From positions 21,594,001 to 21,658,000 of the forward strand of contig OX621260.1 of the NCBI GenBank assembly GCA_951640165.1: a stretch of 64,000 nucleotides of DNA. Direction: 5' to 3'. Origin of the DNA: Pseudoips prasinana. Lineage: Eukaryota; Arthropoda; Insecta; Lepidoptera; Nolidae. The notes below the pieces were generated by a model. It was not told where the DNA came from. It did not search any database and saw only the letters and a program-made list of their open reading frames with translations. The translations under genes were made by a program, and so were the position numbers. Below are positions 1 to 8,496 of the stretch, one piece after another. Positions within the stretch are counted from its first letter, which is position 1. Every line of letters starts with the position of its first letter.

Positions 1-54
1 TAAATTTGTTTCCAAATGGTATTATTTAGTTCTAATTTTAAACTATTTTCATTG

Positions 55-2964
55 TTAACTAAATTTAGAAAAAAAATCTGAGTTACCTATTACTTCCTCT
101 TTAGACATATTTACAATTTTATTACTAGTGGACACGTATGTATCTATAGTGAAATTTATCTGTTTTGAATATGATGATGCTATTTGTGCTGACACTGATC
201 TTTGAGCGGCAAGTATGCTGTTGGTTGATTTAATGATACAAGTGTCGGAGATTTTTATTACACCGACATTTTGAAGCACTACTTCCTCTCGTTGTCCATC
301 ACAAACTATTGATGCAGTGGTACTGTCCTTAGCTAAAAACATCCAAGTGTTCTGCATGCATAGTTGTTTCCACATTATGCTACTTGGTATGTCAAAACTT
401 TTTACAGGGCATTTCGTTCGTGTCTCATTTTTGAAGAGTTGGTCAATAATGCAATTTTTATTTAATTGCATATTTTTCACCGCCCCAGGAAAACAAATAA
501 AATGGTGATCTCTCTGCAGACAACTCTTGTATTCGTCATGATTTAACTCAAAATATAGCTCATTGTTATAGTCTAATGCTATGTAAGGTTTTGAAATTTT
601 TATGCTTTGAAATGACTTATGAGCATCCTTCTTTGGAATCGGTGTGGTGTGAATCAACGTATACTTGTTAATATCTTGAATAGGAAAGTATGCATGAACT
701 AGTATGTGGCTAATGTTTTCAAATATTTTGGTTTCTAGTAAGTGTTGTTGAATGATTTTCAAATTAGATGGAAGTTTTTTATTTGCTGACAATATCAAAT
801 CGCTAACATTTTTTGGTGACAACACGCTATATACCGTTGTTTTACTTAGATAGATATCTAGTAATCCATTATAATAATCTATGATTTCCGTAATGTAGTT
901 ATTTGCAAGTTGGTACGTCTGCATTATTTGAATTTTTATTCTGTTGTGGTCGATCGTAGTATACCAGTGGTTGTAGTTATTTATGTATTCTATTACATGA
1001 TTAATTTTTGTTTGAAAACCTTCCAGTTTTTTTCTTATTCTCTCCTCAGTACTGTTAACTTGTGAAATAGTTGAGATCATGAATTTAGTTTGATGGTTAG
1101 CTGCTTTAATTAATTTTTCTTGATTCATATTCAGTGAGTTTATATCTTTGTAGACTTCATCATTTACGCCAAAAATTGACGTTAGAAATTGCCCTAATAG
1201 TCCTCTCTTCTTCCTGGTTTGATTAACTTCTGTTAAGTATTCTTTGATTCGCTCATATTTTGTTTCTTGTTCAATTAAGTGGTGATATAGTTGTTTGCAG
1301 TGAGTTTCTGTTGTTACGACTTCTGTATTACTGCAGAGTATATTGAATTTGGATGTTACTGTTTTTATTCTCATGTAGTCTTGTTGTAGGCGTTGTCTTT
1401 CAAAATGTTTTTCTATCCTAAACATTCCTCTGTCGATGCTTGCTGTTCCTATTTGCTCAACGTATATTCCTGGTGATAAACTTTTTATAAAATATGTGGT
1501 TGTTGATGTTACTGTACTGAACATTTGTATAATTATTAATAAGTATATGAACCATTTTGAACAGTTACTGGCTGTTTTGGTTTGGTTTCCATTACTATTT
1601 CTTGTATAAGTTTTTGTCATATTCGTATGTACAGTGTTTGATGCAACATTGTTACAACTGTGATCGTCCTTATTTGATTTTATAGGTAATGGAATTAGGG
1701 TATGAATTGATCTTTTTAGCGTGGAGCCCGACGGTTTTAGAAGTGTCACAACTCTAGTTAAACCATCGTTTCCAACGTGTACTTCTTTAACTTTTGCAAG
1801 TGGCCATTTGCTAGGATTAATATTTTCATCTTTTATAATTACTACGGATCCAATATCTAAATTTTCTTGATTTTTCTTCCATTTGTATCTTTGTTGTAAT
1901 TGTTGTAGATAGTCATTAGTCCAACTTTTCCAGAAATCTTTTTTCATTCTTTGAATATGTTTCCATCTATTCACAAGGTCGGTGTTGATGTTCGATAGCG
2001 GATCCGGTACGCCGACCGCTTCTCTACCAATAAGGAAATGACTCGGTGTTAATACTACGTTGCCGTTTATATCTTCACTCTGTGCACATAATGGTCTTGA
2101 ATTCAGGCATGCTTCCGTTTGATGCAGAAATGTAGTTAACTCTTCATATGTTAGAGTCTGCTCTCCTATTACTCTGCGCAAATGATGCTTCATTGACTTG
2201 ACTCCTGCTTCCCATATACCCCCGAAATGGGGTGATGACGGTGGAATAAAATGCCAGTGTGTTCCAATGTTTGCCATGGTGTTTTGAAAGTCATTTGATT
2301 GAGTTATTATCAACAGTTCTCTATATAAGAAATTGGCCGCACCCACAAAATTTGTTGCGTTGTCACTATAAATATGTGCCACTGGACCTCTGCGTGCCAT
2401 GAATCTCCTTAACGCGGCGATGAATGATTCTGTTGACAAATCACCCACTAATTCTAAATGTATGGCTTTAGTTGATAAACAGACAAATATTGCAAAGTAT
2501 CCTTTGTACGATTTATGACCCCGACCTTTCATTGCTCTAACCTGGACTGGACCTGCATAGTCTATGCCTGTGTGGCTAAATGGATATGATTCCGTTACTC
2601 TGGCTTTTGGTAATGCCCCCATTTTCTGTGACATTGTAGCTGACTTATATCGTATGCATTTCACACACTTTCTTATATGGCCTTTTACTAAACGTTTTCC
2701 TCCAAGTATCCAATACTTCTGTCGTATATACGCCAAGGTTAAACGATTGCCTCCGTGTAATGTGTTTATGTGAGCGTCGTGTACTAAGATTGCAACTATG
2801 TGGTGGTGGTGGGGTAATAGAATTGGATGCTTTTGGTCGTATGGAAGATTTGAGTTTTGAAGTCTTCCTCCCACTCGTAATAATCCATCTGGATCAATAA
2901 ACGGATCCAAACATGCAATTTTATTGTTTTTGAGTAGTAATCCACTTTTGATAGTTTTGTATTC
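55..2964 (-). CDS. BEL/Pao integrase plus envelope-like fusion protein (downstream half of an interrupted polyprotein)
   Basis: The frame is open from just after the stop at 2965-2967. The 951-residue portion from 2910 starts at TTG, so it has no initiator of its own. Numbered from there: H2C2-type zinc-binding domain (residues 44-88, HxxH-like then CVKC); integrase core with catalytic D117, D183 and E234; DUF5641-like region to about 410. A new module follows: a hydrophobic signal-like segment (about 452-470), a furin-like RKKR at 566-569 followed by a Gly/Leu-rich fusion-peptide-like stretch, a heptad-like region and many Cys residues. This layout resembles insect F-type envelope proteins. 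No C-terminal membrane anchor is visible before the stop at 55-57, so the envelope is either truncated or continues differently outside the window. Integrase assignment is firm; the envelope call rests on layout. Confidence 0.85.
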   Translation of the reverse strand, partial: EYKTIKSGLLLKNNKIACLDPFIDPDGLLRVGGRLQNSNLPYDQKHPILLPHHHHIVAILVHDAHINTLHGGNRLTLAYIRQKYWILGGKRLVKGHIRKCVKCIRYKSATMSQKMGALPKARVTESYPFSHTGIDYAGPVQVRAMKGRGHKSYKGYFAIFVCLSTKAIHLELVGDLSTESFIAALRRFMARRGPVAHIYSDNATNFVGAANFLYRELLIITQSNDFQNTMANIGTHWHFIPPSSPHFGGIWEAGVKSMKHHLRRVIGEQTLTYEELTTFLHQTEACLNSRPLCAQSEDINGNVVLTPSHFLIGREAVGVPDPLSNINTDLVNRWKHIQRMKKDFWKSWTNDYLQQLQQRYKWKKNQENLDIGSVVIIKDENINPSKWPLAKVKEVHVGNDGLTRVVTLLKPSGSTLKRSIHTLIPLPIKSNKDDHSCNNVASNTVHTNMTKTYTRNSNGNQTKTASNCSKWFIYLLIIIQMFSTVTSTTTYFIKSLSPGIYVEQIGTASIDRGMFRIEKHFERQRLQQDYMRIKTVTSKFNILCSNTEVVTTETHCKQLYHHLIEQETKYERIKEYLTEVNQTRKKRGLLGQFLTSIFGVNDEVYKDINSLNMNQEKLIKAANHQTKFMISTISQVNSTEERIRKKLEGFQTKINHVIEYINNYNHWYTTIDHNRIKIQIMQTYQLANNYITEIIDYYNGLLDIYLSKTTVYSVLSPKNVSDLILSANKKLPSNLKIIQQHLLETKIFENISHILVHAYFPIQDINKYTLIHTTPIPKKDAHKSFQSIKISKPYIALDYNNELYFELNHDEYKSCLQRDHHFICFPGAVKNMQLNKNCIIDQLFKNETRTKCPVKSFDIPSSIMWKQLCMQNTWMFLAKDSTTASIVCDGQREEVVLQNVGVIKISDTCIIKSTNSILAAQRSVSAQIASSYSKQINFTIDTYVSTSNKIVNMSKEEVIGNSDFFSKFS

Positions 2965-5900
2965 TTACAAAAATTCGACTTGCTGAACAAGTAGTATAAT
3001 TTGGACAGTTGTTCTATTAATTTCCGTACGAGTTAATGGTTTAATGTTTCTTTGTTTGTCTCTGAACCTGTAACAATAAGATAATACTCGTACCATTTTT
3101 TGAAAACTCGCAAATCTTTCCCAAATAGTGTCCTGTTGTTGAACATTATTCGTTATGTGGTAACAACGCTTAATTTCTTCACATATTTCTGGTATAGTCT
3201 TTGTACTAGGGATGTAGCCGGTTTTTAACCAATCTGGTCCATTCCACCACAAATCAAAATTTTTAAGTTTGTTCGGGACAACCCCCCTTGTAATGACGTC
3301 AGCAGGATTTTGAGATGTATTTATGTAGTACCACTTTCCTTGAGGTAACTTTTTTTGTATTTCGGAAACCCTGTTTGCCACGAACGTTTTCCATTTGTCT
3401 GCCTCTCCTTTAATCCAACCAAGGGTGATCATAGAGTCTGACCAACAATATATGTTTGTAATCGGAATTTTCATTTCGTTTACAATCTTCTGCATTAATT
3501 TCGCGAGTAAAACGGCTGCACATAACTCTAATTTAGGTAACGTAGTTTTTTGTTTCTTTGGTGCCACCTTAGATTTTGCTTGTAGTAAGGTGACATCATA
3601 TGTGTTATTTCCTTTATATATTCGACAGTATACTACTGCACCGTACGCTTTTTCTGATGCATCACTGAATCCATGTAATTCCGCTTGTGAATCAGTTGTA
3701 AATTTGCACCATCTTGGAATAGAAATGTTCTCAAGTGCTTTTAATTGATCTTGTATATCTACCCATCTACTTTTGATAGCGTTATCTACAGGTTGATCCC
3801 ATTCTGTACCATTTGTCCATAGTTCCTGGATTATAAGTTTCATATTTATTAGAACGGGTGCCAGCCAGCCGAGTGGGTCAAACAATTTTGCAATTTCTGA
3901 TAAAATAAACCGTTTTGTTGGTATTTCCATTTTATTGACTGTAACCGAGAATGAAAAACTGTCTTTTAGTGGTGACCATAATATCCCTAGTGATTTTCTA
4001 GTTTCATCAAGAGGAATTTTCATCATTTGGTTATCCTGATTTTCATTGGGTATATTCCGTAATAACTCAACGTTATTGGATGACCATTTCCTTAAGTTGA
4101 ATCCACCTGCTTGTAGCATATGTATTAGATCTGTTTGCAATATTTTTGCTGACTCAACGTCATTTTCTCCTGATAACATGTCATCTACAAAAAAATCTTG
4201 AAGCGCTACTTGACTGGCTTTGGGGTACTTCTTTTTTTCACTCATAGCTAGTTGTTGTAATGTTCTGATTGCTAAGTAAGGTGCAGATGAGGTTCCGTAT
4301 GTTACAGTGGTCAATTCATATTCATCCATTGGTTGTTTCGGGGAATCTCTCCAAAGTATTCTTTGAAATGTCCAATCTTCTTTACCAATTTTTATAAATC
4401 TATACATCTTCTCTATGTCAGCCATAAACACTATTTTGTGCTTAAGCCAGCGTAATAAGATCGATGCTAAATCTTGCTGTAATCTTGGGCCCACATACAT
4501 ATTGTCATTTAAGCTTATCTGGGAGCTTGATTTACTTGACGCATCAAACACTACTCGTAACTTCGTGGTCAATGAATCTTCTTTAATCACGGGTTGATGA
4601 GGGATGTAGTATTTTCCTTGATAATAATCGGATTTCGGCACTTTTGTCATGTGACCCATCTCTAAGTATTCGGTAAGGAAGTCTTGGTATTTGATTTGTA
4701 AGCTTTTATCTTTGGCAAACTTTCTTTCTAATTGTAAAAGCCTTGCAGCGGCTTTTTGGCGAGAATTCCCGTAACTTACATTATATTGTTTGAAAGGAAG
4801 CCTTACAGTGTATGTTCCATCTGGATTTCTCACAGTAGTTTCTTGGTAAAAATTTTCACACATACGGTCATTATTGGACAATTGATACTTTTCAGGTACT
4901 TCTTCTATTTCCCAAAACTTGCTTATTTGTTGGATTTCGGTAGTACGGGTTGTCATACTAATTATTTTAATATTTGTAATAGTGTTACAGGAAATTCCGG
5001 ATAAAATCCACCCAAACTCGGTATCTTGTGCGATAATTCCATCTTGTATTTTTTGTAACCCTTTTAGCAATAGTTTGCTATATTCTTGAGCTCCTAGTAT
5101 TATATCTATTGGGCCTTGTTTGTAATAGGTAGGATCTGCTATTAGTTTGTTTTCTAAATAGTTTGTATGTAGTTGTGGTATAGTTCTCTTCGGTAGGGAA
5201 CCAGTTAGCTTCGGTAGTACAATAAGTGTGACAGGTAATTTATATTTGCTAGTGAATCTTGGTTGTAGTACAACGTTAATACAATAGTTCGACGTTTTAG
5301 GTTTGTCGTCAGCAATACCGATTATTTCAGTTTGTATTTTGCTGCGCGGATATGATAATATTTGTGCTGTTTCTTCCGTGCAAAAGGATGCCTCGGACCC
5401 TTGATCATACAATACTCTTAACAAGTGTGGTGTTCCATCTATGGCGTTTGCTCGTACGAGGGCTGTCGCCAACAACGTTGTTTTTTGTATGTCAGGTTTG
5501 GTAGTGGTAGATATGTTTGACAAAGTTTTTGTCTCATTTTTACTAGTGAACGGGATCACTGAGTTACGACTTTCCGACCCCCTAGGGTTTTCATGTCTCG
5601 GGCTTGAAGTGGTGAATTGTTTAGAATGTTGATAATTTACATGTAAAAAAGAGTGATGACCTTTTTTTCCACAATACACGCAAGTTTTAAAACTATGACA
5701 CTTTTCTGATGAGTCATGCGATAAACAATTTCTGCACATATGTTTTTTATTTACTTCCATACTACGACTTTGTACTGACATCGCTTTAAATTCCGTGCAC
5801 TGGTATATAGTGTGTTCTTGACTGTCACAGAACCAACAAAATTGATACTCCTTCTCTCTACTCTCTACTATTTGTTTGTTTGATGCCAGTGGTGATTCAT

Positions 5901-7137
5901 ACGAGTAATTAGGTTTACTGGAGGGTTCTTCTTTGAAATAGCTGTTTGTTTCCAGACATTTAAACCGTTTTTCTAAGAACTGCATCATTTCCGCAAATAC
6001 TTGGGGCTTGTTTGGTTCTTCTAGTTGATGTTCATACTTTTCATCAGTTTCGGAATCCCATATTCTACTCAGTATTCTTGTCATAATAGGGTCCCATGTC
6101 GAAGTGTTTACGTTTTGATTTTTTAATGCTTCCAGGTTTTCATTGATGGTGTCGTGCAATTCTCTTAAATTTACTGCATTGCCTTTCTTTATTTTTGGAA
6201 TATTCAGCATATTGTCAATATGTTTAGTAATTATTATTCTCTCATTTTTATATCGTTTAATCAGTAGGTTCCACGCAGTTACGTAATTAATGTCGCAAAC
6301 TGTTAAATGCTTAATCAGCTTAGCGGCGTCACCCCGTACCTGTGTTTTCAAATATTGCATTTTTTCTGTGGCGGTCAATGATTTGTCTTCATGTATTATT
6401 TTCAGAAATAAATCATAAAAAGAGCTCCATGACTCATAACTCCCGGTGAATACTGGAATGACTATTTTCGGTAATTTAACCGATGAAGCATGTTTCTCAT
6501 TGGTTGATTGTACTTTGTCGCATACTTGATTTGTTATACGATCATAATCCACTCTTAATGTTTCGAATATACCGTCTTGAAAATAACTGTGATCCATTGT
6601 GTTTTCTTCGCCCAATATGTCAAAATGAGTTTCCTCTACTTTCTGCCATTGTTTTTGCAAAGTTTCCAGTAACGTAGTAAAATGCGACATAGGCTTATTT
6701 TGCTCCAGAGATTGGGCTGCGTTTTGTAGATTAAGTTTTATGTGGTTAATGCGATATAGTTGCAAATTCATTTTTGCTGAATTAACAACTTCTGGTTGCG
6801 GCTCCACGCCTTCTGGTTCATATAATTGACAAAGTGTTTGAACTTTCTTCTCACACTTTCCTAGGTATTCCATGGCTTCTGTATATAGCTCTTTAATGGA
6901 CCCGAAATAGTCAGAAGTGACGTATTTATGGTTTAACAGTATTTCTTGGTCCTCTAAACATACATGATTGTCCGAAGTTCTGGTGAAGATATCTGTTAAT
7001 CGAGATCTCCTTTCCGTAATGTATTTCAACGTTTTCCTTGAAGCTGAGTCTTTTTTGATGTTGGTGAATATTTGGTTTATTTCCTTGTAGTTCGCTTCTT
7101 GGTTTCTTATGATCTCATTTATTTCTTGTACCTCCAT
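2965..7137 (-). CDS. BEL/Pao gag-protease-RT-RNase H polyprotein
   Basis: 1390 residues from an ATG at 7137. Order: coiled N-terminal gag; DUF1759-like gag core (about 220-390, KLPKIVIPVFTG start); CCHC knuckle 434-447 (CX2CX4HX4C) and two further Cys/His clusters to about 500; retropepsin-like protease with DQGS at 578-581 and the BEL-typical TEFGWILSG near 706-714; RT with LRVVFDAS, ADIEKMY (D907) and FVDD (D985, D986); the Pao-typical SEIAKLFDPLGWLAP near 1080-1094; RNase H with D1159, E1204 and D1234. It makes the capsid and replication enzymes. The frame ends at TAA 2965-2967, just short of the integrase. Reading past that codon continues in the same frame with BEL-like residues, so this is a point nonsense change, not a natural gene boundary. 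Confidence 0.92.
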   Translation of the reverse strand: MEVQEINEIIRNQEANYKEINQIFTNIKKDSASRKTLKYITERRSRLTDIFTRTSDNHVCLEDQEILLNHKYVTSDYFGSIKELYTEAMEYLGKCEKKVQTLCQLYEPEGVEPQPEVVNSAKMNLQLYRINHIKLNLQNAAQSLEQNKPMSHFTTLLETLQKQWQKVEETHFDILGEENTMDHSYFQDGIFETLRVDYDRITNQVCDKVQSTNEKHASSVKLPKIVIPVFTGSYESWSSFYDLFLKIIHEDKSLTATEKMQYLKTQVRGDAAKLIKHLTVCDINYVTAWNLLIKRYKNERIIITKHIDNMLNIPKIKKGNAVNLRELHDTINENLEALKNQNVNTSTWDPIMTRILSRIWDSETDEKYEHQLEEPNKPQVFAEMMQFLEKRFKCLETNSYFKEEPSSKPNYSYESPLASNKQIVESREKEYQFCWFCDSQEHTIYQCTEFKAMSVQSRSMEVNKKHMCRNCLSHDSSEKCHSFKTCVYCGKKGHHSFLHVNYQHSKQFTTSSPRHENPRGSESRNSVIPFTSKNETKTLSNISTTTKPDIQKTTLLATALVRANAIDGTPHLLRVLYDQGSEASFCTEETAQILSYPRSKIQTEIIGIADDKPKTSNYCINVVLQPRFTSKYKLPVTLIVLPKLTGSLPKRTIPQLHTNYLENKLIADPTYYKQGPIDIILGAQEYSKLLLKGLQKIQDGIIAQDTEFGWILSGISCNTITNIKIISMTTRTTEIQQISKFWEIEEVPEKYQLSNNDRMCENFYQETTVRNPDGTYTVRLPFKQYNVSYGNSRQKAAARLLQLERKFAKDKSLQIKYQDFLTEYLEMGHMTKVPKSDYYQGKYYIPHQPVIKEDSLTTKLRVVFDASSKSSSQISLNDNMYVGPRLQQDLASILLRWLKHKIVFMADIEKMYRFIKIGKEDWTFQRILWRDSPKQPMDEYELTTVTYGTSSAPYLAIRTLQQLAMSEKKKYPKASQVALQDFFVDDMLSGENDVESAKILQTDLIHMLQAGGFNLRKWSSNNVELLRNIPNENQDNQMMKIPLDETRKSLGILWSPLKDSFSFSVTVNKMEIPTKRFILSEIAKLFDPLGWLAPVLINMKLIIQELWTNGTEWDQPVDNAIKSRWVDIQDQLKALENISIPRWCKFTTDSQAELHGFSDASEKAYGAVVYCRIYKGNNTYDVTLLQAKSKVAPKKQKTTLPKLELCAAVLLAKLMQKIVNEMKIPITNIYCWSDSMITLGWIKGEADKWKTFVANRVSEIQKKLPQGKWYYINTSQNPADVITRGVVPNKLKNFDLWWNGPDWLKTGYIPSTKTIPEICEEIKRCYHITNNVQQQDTIWERFASFQKMVRVLSYCYRFRDKQRNIKPLTRTEINRTTVQIILLVQQVEFL

Positions 7138-7560
7138 CGTTTTCTTGCCGCCCTACCCTATCTACTAACAGATATAATATATATGATAAACAACACTTAG
7201 TTGCGTTCTTTGTCCTCGATACGGTATAATGCGACTTCTCAAATACCGGGGCGACCCGCTGGTGGGAGACCGGTACCCGATCCGCTACCGCACGATCGCA
7301 ACTAAGTTAGTCAGTCTTAACATACAACAACCTAGCGCTAATTGGGTACGCTAACCTGGGTATGTAAGGGTGTCAGTCAGTCAGCCTACGGAAAAAAAAA
7401 CAGTAAAATATAATAAGTATTATTTCACAAATTTTAAGGGACTGATTCAAATTAATTCTCGAAGGACCAAATGTACGGGCATAAGATAATTTGTAGGGTC
7501 AAATTAACCAACGCTCGCACGTAACCTACTCCTTACTGTGTACCACTCGTAATAGTCCTA
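7138..7560 (-). other. BEL leader / 5' untranslated region
   Basis: Non-coding sequence upstream of the gag ATG. On the minus strand near 7470-7485 it contains TTTGGTCCTTCGAG, a motif I recall from BEL leaders (recall only). No clear primer-binding site or LTR end is visible before the LINE begins. Confidence 0.45.
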
Positions 7561-7921
7561 CCACCCTAGCCTAACCATATGTACTGATAACATTATTGTC
7601 ACGTTTACTTCACGGATGCTTCGAGATAATATACTAAGTGCCTGTAGATTGTTTAAAGGCTTGACTGCAGAGTCGTTGGGTTTCTCGAATTCGTCACTGC
7701 CGGTATATGTTCATGAACACTTGACACTCAAAAATAAATTGTTATTTCGTGATTGCCGAGAAGCGGCTACAAAGTGTAACTACAAGTTTGTATGGGTCAA
7801 GAATGGTACAATTCTTGTCAGGGAAAAAGAACAAGCAAAGGTACTTGCTATTAAAACACGCCATGACTTGGATAAAATCAAACCCAGACCAACAGAAAAA
7901 AATGTTACAAATATGCCTTAG
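7556..7921 (+). pseudogene. LINE ORF1 C-terminal fragment
   Basis: The frame is open from 7556, with an internal ATG at 7616. The segment around VYVHEHLT, the RDCREAA helix and KFVWVKNGTILVRE matches the C-terminal domain of ORF1 proteins of CR1/Jockey-type insect LINEs (FP25K-like), which bind the element RNA. Residues upstream of the ATG (NIIVTFTSR) also fit the family, so the ATG is internal and the true N-terminus is lost. Confidence 0.7.
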
Positions 7922-8496
7922 TTCACAATTTATTTTTCATAACTTTTCATATTTCGCAATTTATTTAGTTTTATATATAGTATTTTCCTTACATTTATCA
8001 TTACTAGTCGTAGTACAGCTCTTAGTTTGTGAATACCTCACTATAGTCTATGTGTTTTTACTTTATCTTCCATATTTCTACCAGTCATTAATGCTTTTGT
8101 TTAATCTCCTGTACCCATGGCGCAGTGTTAGAAAAGGGCCCTATCCTAAAGATAATAATTATGTGTCGTTCTGTTACTTCATACAAATACATTTATTCCT
8201 GTTTATTATTCTTGTAAAAGTTATGAAAACTATACTAAATGATCCTGTAGTACTTGTCCGCTCAGAATTCGTACAATTGAAATACTTTTATTATACCAGT
8301 CCATTCGTTTATGTACAAAGTACACGAACAAATGGACTTGTATTTAATGTACCTATATTAATAATATTGTCTATATATCACAGTACTTTCGCCTCATTAT
8401 TGTTAAAATCGGATAAAAACGATACTTATGTGCTATTGCTTGAATTAATCTCTAAATTTTATATCTTTTGTCTTAGTTTACTAATTTGTAGTTTAA
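7922..8496 (+). other. ORF1-ORF2 spacer of the LINE
   Basis: AT-rich. A hydrophobic open frame (7749-8510) overlaps ORF1 out of frame and spans the spacer; it shows no family motif, and I treat it as a composition artefact. Confidence 0.5.

Larger units (their letters stand above)
1..7560 (-). mobile_element. BEL/Pao LTR retrotransposon with envelope-like gene (body)
   Basis: Minus-strand element with the BEL/Pao order: gag (DUF1759-like), zinc knuckles, aspartic protease, RT, RNase H, integrase, then an envelope-like domain. The 3' LTR must lie before position 1. The 5' LTR is not directly adjacent: a LINE begins at about 7556, and an LTR-like sequence in the right orientation lies beyond it at about 11950-12282. 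One in-frame stop separates the two long frames. Confidence 0.9.

Noticed and set aside
55..2910. The integrase-envelope frame as an independently started gene
   Set aside because: Its first codon is TTG, and BEL-like residues continue upstream to the stop at 2965, so it is the downstream part of one polyprotein.
2796..2990. A separate small ORF between the BEL polyprotein halves
   Set aside because: It is out of frame and overlaps the integrase N-terminus; the true frame simply contains one stop.
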